From Trichaptum fuscoviolaceum (Eukaryota; Basidiomycota; Agaricomycetes; Hymenochaetales; Trichaptaceae), in contig CAJSYZ010000005.1 of the NCBI GenBank assembly GCA_910574455.1, positions 7,789,652 to 7,853,651 on the forward strand: a stretch of 64,000 nt of DNA. The letters run 5' to 3'. The notes under the pieces are model-generated. The model was not told the origin of the DNA, did no database searches, and saw only the letters and a list, made by a program, of their open reading frames with translations. The translations under genes were made by a program, and so were the position numbers. Shown in pieces: positions 9,400-21,600 of this stretch (the stretch's first letter is position 1; each line of letters starts with the position of its first letter).

Positions 9400-12264
9400 A
9401 TGTCTGTCGACGGAAGTCAGTCTTTTCTGCCCTCCGGCAAGTCCATGTAAGTTATCCCTTACTCTTAGATCTGATTTCGGTATTCTGAACTACGTTTAGA
9501 GACGGCCTAAGGAACCGACAAAAAGAAGCACCCAAGTTTCCGCAGTTATGCGAGTCGCCATTCAAGCAGGACGAATCCGAGGAGCTTGACGACGTGGGAG
9601 AAGAGAAAGACGAGGCCATATCAGTGAGTCACAGATTCTTCAATTAGATATGTAATCGACTAACCGTGATATAGGGTTACGACTTCGATGGCTTTCAAAC
9701 ATATCCTACAAGGAAGATCTGGTCCGACCTCGTGAGTAACTATCCTATAGCAACACATTAGGACTTAACTCGAACTGCGTCATCAGTTGCTGGACATATC
9801 GATGACTACTACATTCAACAGTCTTACGTAGGTCATCTTCCTCACTCTGAAACTATGTCTGAGTAACACCCAACAGAAACGGTACTGAGGTATTAGATGC
9901 AGAGGTGAATAAATTCCTGGCTTCCCTTGTGCTCAACTCACCCACTCTTTCAGACTTGCATCTCCTACCTCTTCTTCTTCACACTCGTCTGGTGGATCTG
10001 GGCCTCCCAAGTATGCTACGACGTCCGCTTCACCAAAGCTGACTGGGTGCACCGGCTCTCCGTCTTCCTCCAATTCATCATCTTCTGCGCGCTTGCCGCA
10101 TTTACCAAGGACTTCGACATCGGGTACCTACTCTCTCCCTCCGCCGCCGCAGAACAGCAGGTCGTCGAGGAGATTCAGAGTATCGGCGGGTTCAGCGAGG
10201 AGCAGATCAGCGCGGCGCAGTTTAGGGAGGACCGGCTCCCGATATTGAACGCCAAGGGGATCTCGCTGGTGATGATGTTCAGTCGAGTGCTTCTGCTCTT
10301 ACAGTACCTTTTGACACTGTATCATGCGCCTGCGGACAATTCTCGTGACTCATTCTTCTCCCGCATGTGGGTTGCCCTGTCCGGACCCGGATTCAGGGCT
10401 TTCCAAACACACATCCTCTCCCTCACCCTATCGGCTACGTCTTATCTCGTTGCCTTCATCATCCTCGAATCATCCCTCGGGCTCAGCAAAGGCGCGCAGC
10501 TCGCAAAGGTCATCCTGTGGTACCTGCCAGTCGTATGGGAAATTGGTGCGCACTTCCTCGCTTTGCGACAGCGTGGACATGTACAGTATCCCCTGAACAG
10601 CGTGTACGAACGGAGCGCGGCGTCCTTCATCATCATTCTCGGCGGCGGGCTTGACAAGATCACGGAAGGCTTCCAGCTCATCGTCGGTAATGTTACGATT
10701 GGGAAGTCCGGCACAGGTCTGGTTCTCGCTGGTGCCATCTCATTCATCACTCAATTCTCTCTGTATTTCGAGATGACGAAGGATCATATCGTGACGAGAA
10801 GGAAGGACGGATATTGCAGGCGCGTCCTTGCGTGGTTCATCGCCCATTTCATGTATTTCGCCAGCTTGATCATCATGCTGCAAGCGATTGCTGCTCTACT
10901 GAAGTTTGGGGTACGTTCTGCTCTTGCTCTTGAACCTCTTCCGAAAGCATACATACTGACTAGAGACAACATGATAGAATATTGGCAAGGCGCTGAACCT
11001 CCCTCTCCAGTTCTTAGCAGAAGCAAACGGCGCAATCGCAGATGCGGGCGACGGGCAATTCATATCCACAGACGCCTTTGACATCGCTGATCAGATTGAG
11101 GCGCTTGGGTTGAATCTCGACGACCTTGTCACCATCGTGAACAACGGCGTGATAATAGGACTCACGTCCAACGCTAGCGTCGTCGACCAGGACGATGCAG
11201 ACGGCTTTGGCACACCGGCGCTGCAGGTGGCGCACAACGCTGCCCTTCAAGCGAGTGCGGTGCTCATCTCTGTGATTCTCGATGTAAGATCCCGTCTTTC
11301 CGTTTCTGTGTATCATCACTCACATACTGTGTCTTACACTTAGAACTTCGAACTCACACCAGACCCGAACACACAGCTTGGCAGTGAGCTGAACGTATTC
11401 TTGGACATTGATGCGAACGATACGACTTCTCTCTCGGACACGTTTGACAATGTCTGGTACGACATTGCGGAACGTGCGTTTACAAACGAGGCAATCCCGG
11501 CCCTATGGTTCTATGCATCTGCTGTAAGTGTCCATTTAAATCCTATCTGGTCACTCTCACCTACGATAAGTCTCATAGGGCTTGACCTTGATCTCTCTGT
11601 CTGGTCTGGGCCTGATTAAATGGTGGGGCAACCTGGGTTTGTATTCCTCCCTTAATCTTATTACCAAGAGTCAGACCCATTTCTTCTACGCAACATTCAG
11701 ACAGCTATCGGCGCGTTGTCCTATCAATTCGACTCGCGGTCGGCATCATAACATGCTTACTGTCCTTCGTCGACATCAACCAGGGAAATCAATTCCTCGA
11801 TACGATTGATAAGAATGACACAAAATTCTCATTCAAGCTCAGCGGCGCCACAGTTTGGAGCTTGGCCTCTCACTCTCTGCTGTACGTCGCTCTTCCATAT
11901 TGCTCTTGTCTAAGATACACCGATGTTCAGCGGGTGTATTCATAGCATCCCAATTTTCTCAATCATAATCTTTTGTGAACAGCTTGCAGAATTCGTACGT
12001 TGTTCATTTTTTCAGAGAGGACACATACTCACTAGTCGACCTCCTAAGATTATAATTTTTGTTCTGCAAAAGCGCGCAAAATCCGACACTGGCACCTCAG
12101 AGCTTGGAGGTGCGAACGTCGTTGACATCTCGACTGTCGCTAGTCTTGGCATCGTAAGACGGCCAACCCGGGAGACATACGACCCCTACAAAGAGAACGC
12201 GCAAAGCACAATCTCGATAACTCTGGCAGAGCGAGGGTACATAGTTGCACGAGGGAGCCCGTAA
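9400..12264 (+). CDS. LtrA-like multi-pass membrane protein (752 aa)
   Basis: Twelve exons: 9400-9446, 9500-9623, 9675-9731, 9787-9827, 9877-9904, 9954-10910, 10978-11283, 11344-11523, 11579-11636, 11701-11881, 11931-11994, 12049-12264. They sum to 2259 nt with all phases consistent. The N-terminus is acidic and cytosolic-looking, then GYDFDGFQTY...KIWSDLLLDISMTTTFNSLT, then WWIWASQVCYDVRF and many hydrophobic helices. The WW.W.S...YDVRF block is the signature I associate with the low-temperature-requirement A (LtrA) family. Fungal members carry long inserts, and the segment DGQFISTDAFDIADQIEAL to DTFDNVWYDIAE is such a loop. The last helices are IITCLLSFVDI and IPIFSIIIFCEQLAEF, followed by a polar tail. 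The biochemical function of fungal LtrA proteins is not established. Partial copies lie at 2338 and 18860. Confidence 0.82.
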
Positions 12265-12801
12265 TGTATGTATGTAACAGAGTCTGTACTCATCTAGTGT
12301 GTTATTAGCCGTACGTATATAATCTCCGGACCATTCTCAATTTATTTTACTCTCCTTATGTTAGAGTCATCCCGATCCGTGTCTGTCAATATATGTAGCA
12401 TTTAAGAAGACGTTCACTTCGTTCTTGCGTTCCCGTATGCTGCTCTCTGATATTTTCTCCGGATGATCTAGGAGAAGGGTCTTCACGATGTAAGCCGCAG
12501 TCGAAGTGGATAAATGGGCTGACGGTTTTTATGGGAAAAGCCACTCTACAGCTTGCGTGAAAAAGTCGATGTCACGGTAAACACGTCAAACCCTCAACCG
12601 CGGAAACCGTTGATGAGAAGTCACCTCGGAAAGTCCACAGAGAAGGCAACGCCAACTTGGGGCGAGAACCCATAAGAATATAAATACTGCCATCTAAGTG
12701 AATGCATCATGTAGCAGCGTACTAACTTTGTTGCTCATTCAGATCGCAGTCGAGTTCGGTGAGTAGTCATGTAGTATATTAAATCAACAAAGTCCAATAC
12801 T
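12265..12801. other. Intergenic region between convergent genes
   Basis: This lies between the 3' ends of the plus-strand LtrA-like gene and the minus-strand P450. No coding motif is visible. It should hold both polyadenylation regions. Confidence 0.4.
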
Positions 12802-15129
12802 CTAAGACCTCAACTGCACAATGACCGGAAGCTTCCCTACTTGGAACAAAAACACATCCCGCAACGCACTCTCGTATGCTTGCTTTACATCCGAGTGATG
12901 TCTGTCCCCGTCCGAGTCGACCAGGCGCAGTTCGAAGCGCTGCATCAGCACGGCGACGACCGCACGCATCTCCGCCAGCGCGAGGTTCTTGCCCGCGCAG
13001 AGCGCCGGTCCCCACGAGAAGGGGATGAACGCCGACAGATTGTGGATGACAAGGTCCTTCTCGGTCTTGGGCACACCATACGGCGTCGCGGCTGGTTTGG
13101 GTCCTGAGCCAGGCCCATAAGCAAGCCAGCGCTCGGGCCAGAAGTCCTCTGGCGCGGGAGAGAAGTTACGTGGGTCGCGCTGGACGACGTATATCGGTAC
13201 GTCTACTGCTGTGCCCTCTGGTATGAACCTAGTGCACCGCGGGTCAGTATGTCAATATATCAAGTACAGAAGTGCATCTTCGCGCAGACAGTAAACGAAC
13301 CTGGAAGCAAGCCATTTTCCACCGGTCCCCTTTTCGGGCGCACGCTGCAGCATGGTCGGCACGGGCGGCTGGAGGCGCAGCGCTTCGTTTCTGCATGATG
13401 GATAACAGCGCAGGCAATAGCTAGTCAGCGAGCGAAAACGCGAAGGAAGAAGGCGTGCCGAAAAGAACTAACATGACTGCATTCAAGTACGGCAGTTCCC
13501 CGAGCTTCCCGTGGTCGAATGCTACTCCGCCGTCGATGCCGGGAGGGAAGGCTTCATCGATTTCTGCTTGCAACTTTTTATATGATCGTAGATTGGGTTC
13601 AGACAGGAGGTAGTAGAAGACCCCGCTGAGCGTTGTCGCCGTGGTGTCCGAGCCCGCGACAATCGCCACTTCGCCCTCCGCCACCAGGCTGCCCAGCGGC
13701 GGTGATGTGCGCTTTCCGTCTTCATTTCCCTGTACATATTTATTCGCATTTATAATAAGTGAAGGATGGCATGACTGTATAGCTGAGACTCACGAGGTGA
13801 TAGAAGAGATCCTTCATGGTGCTCCCGTTCGCGACGCGCTGCTGCGCACATGCGTACGTGAATCTGCGGAAGTTGACAATGGAGGCGGAGACGGCGGGGA
13901 TCTTGAGCAGGAGACGTGTCGCCCAGGGAATCTGATGCTGCCAGGCCATGGCACTGACGGAGTGTGTGGTTAGTCAATTAGGGTATGATACGAATGACTA
14001 TGTTTCAGAAACACACTCACGCGACGCGCACTTCGAGTTGTTTCCAGATGTCGCGGACATCGCCATCACGCATGAGTTCGAAACCACCCCCGAATCTATA
14101 ACATAGCGCTCAGAACCAAGTAGATCTGAGATGAATAGCTAGATCAAGCGTACGCCATATCACCCATGAAATCAAACCTGAGCGCACATTCCAATCATCA
14201 GTCCCCATCCTTCTCAATCACACCGAGGAAACTAGCGGAATGACTCACGCGAAATAGCTGAACCACGTCTGCAGCTCCACGGCCTTCCCTCCATTCTGCT
14301 TCGTGGACTGCTCGATCTCGTCTGCGAGCTGCGCGGCACGGCGCGAGATGGTGTCGCCATAGTCCTTTACCGCGGACGTGCTGAAGGCGCGGCTCCAGAA
14401 CTTGCGCTTCTGGGCGTGGTCGTGCACGGTGCGCGTGGAGAGCACGTGCGTTGGTAGGTCTGGGTTGCGGCGCCCGTCCCACACTGAAACGAGTGTTGGT
14501 CTCAAGTGAAAGACGGCAGAGAATGCAGCTTACTAGGTCCGCGGGGCATGCCATCTTGTCCGAGGATCTCCGGAATCGCGGTCATGTCGGTCACGGAAAT
14601 CTCATTCGGTCCTGCAAACGGGGATAAGGGCTCAGCAAGAGAATGAGCTCAGTGGAATTCTACATACCAACGCGCACCCAGTCTCCATATCTCTCATGCA
14701 ACGCCTTCATCACCCGGTGATGCGCCCCACGCCGCACCTGGTACACCGTCCACCATTTCGAGACGCGCGCGAGTCGGGGACCGGGGTAACCTGCCAGCGG
14801 ATGCCAGGGCCCGAGTCTGTACGCAACGATGCTGGATGCGAGGGAGGCGTAGAAGAGCGCAAAGCCCGTAGCATATGCGGAGAGCGTGGCAGAATAGTGC
14901 GGGACGAGGAACGAGGAGGATAACGCTGGTGCACAAGCAAGCAGGAGGGCTGTCAAGAGGTAGCTAGACGGCTGTATCTCGTATTTCTTATAAACGAGGT
15001 GGACGATCTGCTTTGAAGTGAGCAGATGACTTCGCGCGGTGGAAGAGGTAAGCGTACCAAGCTACACATGACCACAAACATGAGCGCTTCGTACGGAGAA
15101 AGCTTTGGGACGCGGTCCAAAAGCGCCAT
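12802..15129 (-). CDS. Cytochrome P450 monooxygenase (586 aa, 10 exons)
   Basis: Exons (complement): 15058-15129, 14668-15010, 14534-14611, 14249-14483, 14154-14177 (24-nt micro-exon), 14021-14095, 13794-13953, 13473-13729, 13301-13390, 12802-13228; 1761 nt, phases consistent. The start [10 protein letters not shown] is in a separate first exon, so an apparent later start in exon 2 is wrong. After two membrane-anchoring stretches come the hinge [20 protein letters not shown], the I-helix AGSDTTATT, the K-helix [20 protein letters not shown] and the haem loop [10 protein letters not shown] with its cysteine ligand. The usual arginine of FxxGxRxCxG is alanine here, a variant also seen in other fungal P450s as GPANC. 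It would act on the ER membrane with P450 reductase; the substrate is unknown. It lies head-to-tail behind the P450 at 15946-18470. Confidence 0.9.
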
Positions 15130-15945
15130 CTTGCGCAGATTGGTGGACGAGGGACAAGTAACTCAAAGAACACAACTTGGAGAGACGCTGTGTTTATATA
15201 TATGTCAGATGAATCAATCACGCATCAGTCCGCGTCTAAATACATACCATCTTACGACATACAGTGCGCGGTGCCAAAGCGGTATTGCTTGATAAAGAGT
15301 GCATCTGCATGCATGGAGAAGGCAAACTCGGACAAGGAGCGGCAGGAGGTGCGAGGGTTGCTTCTCCCGTGGATGGCCATCTCGGAGATCGTCATTCGTC
15401 TCATATTCATCAACAAGTGCGCAAATGCGGGTAAGATGTCTTATCACAAGGCAGATGCATGACGCGGAAGAGTCGCTAAACGTACAAGTCGAAGCTATCG
15501 GCTGAACTTGAAGTAGGGTAAGATCGTGTGTCAACGAGTCAACTCACTACCACTTTGATATGAAAAACTGTGAGTTCACTCAATCCAATCCATAAAAGGC
15601 TCGGTAAGTGATGCTCTGATCTGGAGAATTGGTGGCTCCGGGAGATGGAGGTAAAAGAATCACAATGGCCGTTTGCGACCGCGGGTTAATTCGAATTTTG
15701 GCGATGACGTCATTCAGCTTGCGTTTCAGTTTCTTTGAAGTTTGAGGTATTGGCACCCTTATCTCATACGAGAAGAAAAACCAAGAAATTATATAACAAT
15801 CTTCAGCGACTAAGAATATAACAATATGAGCCCGCCCCACGCCGATTTTTAAGCCTACAATTAATAAGCTAACCAATTCTCTCCAGCTGTAGACCGCGCA
15901 GCACAACCTCCCGAGCCCTATCGTCACGGACATGTACGCTCACGA
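15130..15945. other. Intergenic region between two P450 genes
   Basis: No coding motif is recognisable. This stretch should hold the promoter of the 12802-15129 gene and the 3' end of the next P450. An AT-rich segment lies at about 15690-15870. Confidence 0.4.
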
Positions 15946-18470
15946 TCAAGCACCCGAGGCGTCGTTAACCTTCGTGACTCGTAGAGGCAGCCGGTGCACG
16001 CCCTCCGGGTCGCCCTCGACGTGTGGCGACATGATGTGGTGGTTCAGCCAGCGCACCTGCCGTCCATCCTCCGGCGGCTCAAACTTGAAGTGCGCGAGGA
16101 GCACCGTCAGCGCGATCTCTGGTGAACCCAACGTCGGGGCAAAAATAAATAAGAAGTCAGCAAAATACTTTACACTTCACCAATCTGAACGACGGATCGC
16201 CAAACCGAAGGAAGAAGAAAAAAAAAGAGATAGAGCGACGCACTCATTTCCAATATACTAAACCGCATCCCCATGCAGCTTCGCGGGCCCCCAAAGAACG
16301 TCATTAGCCGGCCATAGATCCCAGGACTCGGCGCGTCCACGACCGCCTTCGGCAGTGCGCCCTCGCCGTCCCGACGATTGGGGTTCCGCGCTTCACCGTC
16401 AGCGCAATCAGACTCGGCCTCGAGCCACCGCTCCGGCCGGAACTCGCGCGCGTCTGCGCCCCACCTGCGCGCATCCTGGTTGTACCCGGCGATGCCGACG
16501 TAGAATGTCGTGCCCTTTGGTAGCTCGAGTGCCGTGATCGGTGCTGCGCCCGGGTTGGCGGGCTGGACGGGGTGGTGGAGGGGGAGTGTGACGTCGCGTT
16601 TCGCCCTGCACGTATTATCGCATTAGATTTAAGGAAGGTCTGACGAATATATATAATACGCACATCCGTGGCAAGCTCGCGACCGGCGGGTACAGCCTCA
16701 GCACTTCCTTCACCGTCGCATCCAGCAGCGGCAGCTTCATCAGCTCGTCGTACTCGATATCGCCGTTCTTCTGCCCCTGCTCGCGCGCGCGTTCTCGTGC
16801 TGCGAGTGCCTCTGCGCGAAGGCGCGATTGCAGGTCTTGCCGGAGAGAGAGGACGTGCAGTGTGCGCGTGAGCCCACCGGACGTCGTGTCGTGAGCTGCG
16901 AAGATAAGAGCGCTAGGAGGGTAGATGTCAGTAAGTAGGTAGCACATAATGTATATCAGCGAAACAGCATACTTCATTTGTCCTATAATCTCATCTTCAG
17001 TCAGCGCCTCGTTCTTCGAAAGTTGCTTGTTCTCCGCCACTGTCGCCAGCACGAAGCGTTAGAGGGTTTTGCGTGCGCCTAAGGACAATGGATGTTCTAA
17101 TGGCACGTACTCAGATTCTCGATGATGTTCGGCCTGCTTCCCTCCTCTTTCTCACCCTGAGATGTAAATGCGGCTTTCTTTGCGCGGTAGATCTCTTGCA
17201 CGGTATCGTCCATGACGTCGAAGATACGCTCGATCTCGCGGGCCGCTCGCAGAGGGACAAGGCTACGAGATGACTTTGTTTAGTAAGGGGGCTATGGAAA
17301 GAGATGGAGGTGCACGTACTTGGAAAGGAAGCGACGAATGGTCGGGTTGCCGAAGTGGACGAGCGGGTGGAAGAGTTGGACGAGTAAAGGAGGAAGGAGG
17401 GCGAGCTGGGGTCTGCGTCGCCAGATTCATAAGGACACAGCATAGTCAGCATCGTGCACAACAGATAACACAAAAATCTAACACTCACGACAAATCCCCA
17501 GCCGCCTTCGGGTACGGATGCTCCTTCACGGCATTCCCATCCTTCGCCGCCGCAAGCCGCAGCGTATTGAATGTGTACCCCATCCCGCCCTGCGCGATCA
17601 TCTCAAGCGCGGCACGCGAGAGCCACGAGAGGACGTCGATCTCCACTGCGGTCGCGCTCTCCTTGGCGAGGTGCTGCTCGAAGACGGCGCGCAGCTCGTG
17701 CGCGATGCCGTAGAACGCGGGCGCCATGCGCTTGACGCTGGCGACCGTCAGCGCGGGGCCGAGGCGCTTGCGCTGTTTCTTGTGCTGTGCGCCTGCCAGT
17801 GAGTGAGTGATGTCGTGTCTCTCTTGCAAGGACGGTATGGAAGAGAGAAAATCACCGCACCTTTGACGGCGCCGACACCGTCGCCGAAGCATGCGTGATG
17901 GAGGCTAGATTGTCAGGATGGGTGATTGGGCGGGACGAGTTGAGGAGGCTGAACATACTCAAGGAAGAAGCTGTGATGTTGTTAGCTTAGCATTGGTGGA
18001 GAAATAAGAGAAAGGAAGACGTACTCAGGTTCTTCGAATGCATCTGCTTGCTTCAGCAACACGTTCTCCAACGCGCGTGGGTCGGACAAGTACACTTGCG
18101 GTTCCTAATGCAGTTGTTATAACCACCAATAAGCCTAGGCATCCCAGCGCCATCAATACTAGCCAGCACGCACACCAAATGGTCCCCAGAGCTTCACAGC
18201 TGTCCCAAACTGATCCGTTAGATGCTCCTGCCACGGGATTCCGTCGGGTGCAAAGTACTTGTCGAGGTTCCCCGTGAGCAAACCGGACTGTGGTGGCCCT
18301 GGTAAGGCTCTTAGGGTGTGTCGAAGCCGAAGGCGGAATAGAAAGAACGAAGCAAGGCGGTATAGGACGAACCCAACGATGGAGGCGAGGACGACTTGCG
18401 AGATGCTTACATTCGCAAGAGCGTTCAGCGTTTCTGAGATGACGGGCGGCATTTCTGGAGGGGACACCAT
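15946..18470 (-). CDS. Cytochrome P450 monooxygenase (610 aa, 11 exons)
   Basis: Exons (complement): 18174-18470, 18025-18104, 17959-17970 (12-nt micro-exon), 17861-17904, 17489-17792, 17320-17412, 17111-17262, 16973-17039, 16664-16912, 16244-16605, 15946-16118; 1833 nt in frame. MVSPPEMPPV starts at 18470; a relic of the same type at 21324 begins at the matching ATG (MSSSPNIPPI), which supports this choice over an ATG at 18581. Key blocks: membrane segment VVLASIVGFVLYRLASFFLF, GPPQSGLLTGNLDKYF, HHACFGDGVG, I-helix AAHDTTSGG, K-helix KEVLRLYPPV, FRPERW and the complete haem loop FFGGPRSCMG followed by FSILEM. A splice junction lies just after that loop. The architecture suits an ER-bound class II P450 of secondary or xenobiotic metabolism. 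Two decayed 5' copies lie at 4686 and 21300. Confidence 0.9.
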
Positions 18471-18859
18471 GTTGAGTGTCGGCCAGAGGTTAGAGAGTCG
18501 AATGGATGCATTGTTATAGTTGATAAGTAGAAATATGTTCAAGGATGACGGCCGCTGTGCCCCAACCAAGTTGCCATGCATCCCTTCAGGGTGAAAGCTT
18601 TAGCACCCGTGAGAATATATTTCTGCAATGAAAACAATCTTTGTGGTATACTGCATCTCTATACTGTACTGACTACCAATATAAGAAAAGCAACAAAATG
18701 AAGTCGTGAAAGGTGTGATTCTGGGAAGTAAATAGAGTGATTCTGGGAAATAAATAGAGTAATTCTGGGGCATAAATAGGGTATATCACGCAGTAGATAC
18801 ACGTCGGTAAAGTGGGCCAATTACATTACTATGTGACGAGCTCCCATAGTCAACTACAT
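18471..18859. other. P450 upstream region with 24-bp triplication
   Basis: The part nearest 18470 is the conserved 5' leader of this P450 type, also present at about 4690 and 21250. From 18713 to 18790 a unit close to GTGATTCTGGGAAATAAATA is repeated three times in tandem with small changes. No gene is seen. Confidence 0.5.
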
Positions 18860-19170
18860 ACCGTCACTCCGCTAGAGCAATCGAAACTGTGCTCTGAGCA
18901 TTCTCTTTGTAAGGATCAAATGTCTCCGGTCGTCCTACCAGTCCAAGGCTGGCGACAGTCGAGATGTTGCCATTGTTTGCACCTCCAAGCTCTGCGATGC
19001 CAGTGTCAGATTTTGCTCGCTTCTGCAGAACGAAGATTATAATCTAAGGAGGTCAGTTAGTAAGTATGTGTCCTCTTAAGAGAAATTAACAACGTACGAA
19101 TTCTGCAAGCTGCTCGCAAAAAATTATGATAGAGAAAATAGGGATGCTATTATTTGTCGCCATGTACGCA
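18860..19170 (-). pseudogene. LtrA-like C-terminal fragment
   Basis: The minus strand repeats the last two exons of the LtrA-like gene: SIPIFSIIIFCEQLAEF, an intron with GTACGTTG...CTTAG ends, then KSDTGIAELGGAN, ISTVASLG and DPYKENAQSTVSIALAE, followed by a stop. It is about 75-80% identical by eye to 11931-12240. No upstream LtrA exons are found, so it is a 3' fragment carried along by a local duplication and inverted relative to the intact gene. Confidence 0.7.
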
Positions 19171-19551
19171 GGAGTATACCAAGATATATTCGATCGTTGC
19201 TCGTAAGCCTTCTGGGCACAAGGAAAATGGCGATACGTTCTCATCCAGTCACAACGGCAAAGATAGATTTGACGCTCCTTTCGCTGGCTACTGCATATGT
19301 ACGCATGCGACCTCAACCCTTCTCTACCCTAGCTTACGAAGACGCGCCTTTGAAGGCCGAGAATGAGACTGATATCCTCATTTTCCACCATACCGACTCA
19401 CCAAGATTTATCAAGAACAAATGCTGCATTGATCTTCACGATATGTTAGGTTAAAAAAGGGTCTGGGCTGGATGATGATGCTTGTACTTACTTGCAAAGG
19501 ATTGGTTACTTGCTCTTGAAACATACCGGTGGTCTTCATTTGAGGGTCTTG
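19171..19551. other. Spacer, possible fragment
   Basis: Short open frames read DAPLKAENETDIL-like sequence, but no family is recognised. It ends at the conserved DM9-like upstream block. Confidence 0.3.
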
Positions 19552-19942
19552 TATCGATAGCGGAAGTGCTAACACTGTCGCTGCGAGTCCGTGGGAACAT
19601 ACTATGGGACAACCTCAGGTCGCCGTTTAGAGCGGTCGTGCTCCTCCGGAATTGAGATGTATACATGTCAGCCTTCCAACAACGTCTGGACTGGTGTACT
19701 TGTATGTCAAAGCCAGAAGTCGATTATGCGGTAAGGAGGCGACTCAGTTGCCTGTTTTTCCGCTTTGGTATCGTACACCTCCGGAGTTATAGCTTGTTGG
19801 CGTATAAGCGGAAGGTCAACGGTAAACTATACGGTCACAAGCAAATCCAAAAACCAGCCACCTCTGCTATATAAGGCGCCGTGTTTTCTCGTAGGCTTCT
19901 CCAACTGCAAGGACTTTGACTATTAGTTAACCGCAACTCAAC
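19552..19942 (+). promoter_or_regulatory. Conserved upstream region of DM9-like copy 3, with TATA box
   Basis: The same block as at 3036 and 6993, in its longest form. It contains GATAGCGGAAGTGCT, CCGTGGGAACATACTA and a TATATAA element at 19868-19874, about 70 bases before the ATG. Confidence 0.6.
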
Positions 19943-20865
19943 ATGGATCCTAGTCCATCGCAAGTCATGAATGATCCTAGTTTACGGCAGTTCGTCATGG
20001 ATAGCATCAAATGAGTGCGCTTTCACACAAACGTTCTCGATGCCTGGGACTAATGATGTGATTCTTATCCAGGTTGATGTTAAGAATGGCTTTCATAACA
20101 TCAAAGACAAGATTGAAGGCGGGACCGACGATGGCCGTACAATGTACATTAGCCGCAGACCTTACTGGAACGACCCTGAGAAGATGCGTGAGTACTAGTA
20201 GCTCTGTGTTGTTCATCTTTTGCCACCCACTGCCCCCGTACCTTCATTAGTCGTAGGTCACGGTGAATATAACAACGTCGTATATATTTATCATACAGGA
20301 GAAGTCTTGAGGGTAAGTCGTCACAGTAAAGGTCCCCGCTATCAAAATAACTACTAATATATTGTTCAACAGTCCTTTGCTGGACGTGGTTTTGAAATAG
20401 CAACTGGCGATGCACGCTATTTTCAATGGGTCCCACAATCCGGAAACTTCAACTTATTCAATTTCCCTGTGAGACAGGGTATACCGGTCCCGTATGTGTT
20501 TATACTGCGCTTTTCTTTAACACGCATTTACAGTGAATTGAACAATTAGAGCGGGAGAGATTCTTGGAAAGTTAGCATATATTGCACGGGCCCACTTTAC
20601 AGATATTCCGGATTGTAAGAGTCGTAAAGATATCTTATGCTACCCTATACTTGAAGGCGAACGAGGTGGGCTGGCTGTAGTCAATTTTACTTTTGAAAGA
20701 AAACTAATCAACTTCACCACTAAAGTGCGGACCGGTTTGTTCAGAAAGCTTGATTCGGAAGAATATGAAGTACTCGCATACATTGGGCCTCCTCCGCCAA
20801 TGCCAAAGCTACCCTTTATGGACGTCGGAGATATGCTCAAACAGGGTGGAGGATTCGGATTTTGA
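19943..20865 (+). pseudogene. DM9/DUF3421-like copy 3, nonsense codon at residue 24
   Basis: Six exons in the same layout as copy 1: 19943-20014, 20073-20187, 20251-20312, 20373-20491, 20550-20665, 20726-20865. They total 624 nt and every phase closes. The only lesion I find is TGA at 20012-20014, where copies 1 and 2 have TGG (W24), exactly before the intron 1 donor. No other GT nearby lets splicing skip it. An apparent TAG in exon 4 falls inside intron 4 and is harmless. The downstream sequence (GRTMYISRR, YFQWVPQSG, GKLAYIARAHF, YEVLAYIGPPP) shows no further decay, which points to a very recent inactivation, or to a downstream start or read-through. Confidence 0.65.
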
Positions 20866-21230
20866 CCCTCTAGACATGAGATCGAGTACGAGCTACTGGA
20901 AGAATAGATGTGGTATGATGGTAGAAGACATCAATCATGAGTTGAAGATGGAACACATGTGCAGTCTTGTGCGAGTTCTATGTATGCAGACCATATGCAA
21001 TTTTTTCGCGATTATCTGGCAGATTGGTGCTTCGCTACGACGCCGCGAATGAGGGTAGTAGTTCCGCATGCAACTACTACAAGTTAAAGCCCTACTGCAT
21101 CTCGAATGAACTCAAAGATTTAGTGCAAAGTTTGGAAATATATTTACACGGCGGCAGATGCCACTCAGGCTGGCACGGGTCGAACTGGTCTTGAATTCTG
21201 CTCTGAAGAGACGGACGGTGACCTTGAAAT
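20866..21230 (+). repeat. 3' flank shared by the DM9-like copies
   Basis: This is homologous to 4314-4685 and 8221-8450 (GGAAGAATAGATGTGGTAT, ATCTGGCAGATTGGTGCTTCG, AATATATTTACACGGCGG). It leads directly into the leader of a P450 relic, as it does after copy 1. Confidence 0.55.
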
Positions 21231-21600
21231 GGGGCACAGCGGCCGGCATCATCAAACATGTTTCTACTTATCAACTCTAACGAGGCAGCCATTTGACTCG
21301 CTACAGTCTGAGTGGCATTCAACATGTCCTCATCTCCAAACATCCCGCCCATCGTCTCCAAATCGCTGAACGCTCTTGCGAAAGTAAACATAATCCTTCG
21401 TCTCCGCGCTCGTCCTCTACCGTCTCACCTCCTTCATTCTCTTCCGCCTTCCCCTCCGGATATGCTCGCAGGGTATCTTGACAAGTACTTTGCGCCCGAT
21501 GGCATCCCGTGGCAGGAGAGCGCCCACTGCAAGTGGAACCGGCAGAGAGGTTCGTGCGGGATGGTAATGCTCGTACTTAATTTCAAAGGATTGGTGGCTT
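21231..21600 (+). pseudogene. P450 relic, 5' end only (type of 15946-18470)
   Basis: It carries the conserved leader, then MSSSPNIPPIVSKSLNALAKVN, a frameshifted anchor region (LRARPLPSHLL), and GYLDKYFAPDGIPWQE in the hinge region. It breaks off after roughly the first exon. Together with copy 3 it repeats the DM9-then-P450 order seen at 3389-5200. Confidence 0.7.

Noticed and set aside
14660..14956. Start of the 12802-15129 P450 within its second exon
   Set aside because: No ATG fits there, and a separate first exon (15058-15129) gives [10 protein letters not shown] with exact phase and matches the intron layout of the paralogue at the left edge.
16240..16310. Loss of the haem-ligand cysteine in the 15946-18470 P450
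   Set aside because: This came from reading the wrong frame; the correct frame gives FFGGPRSCMG, complete with cysteine.
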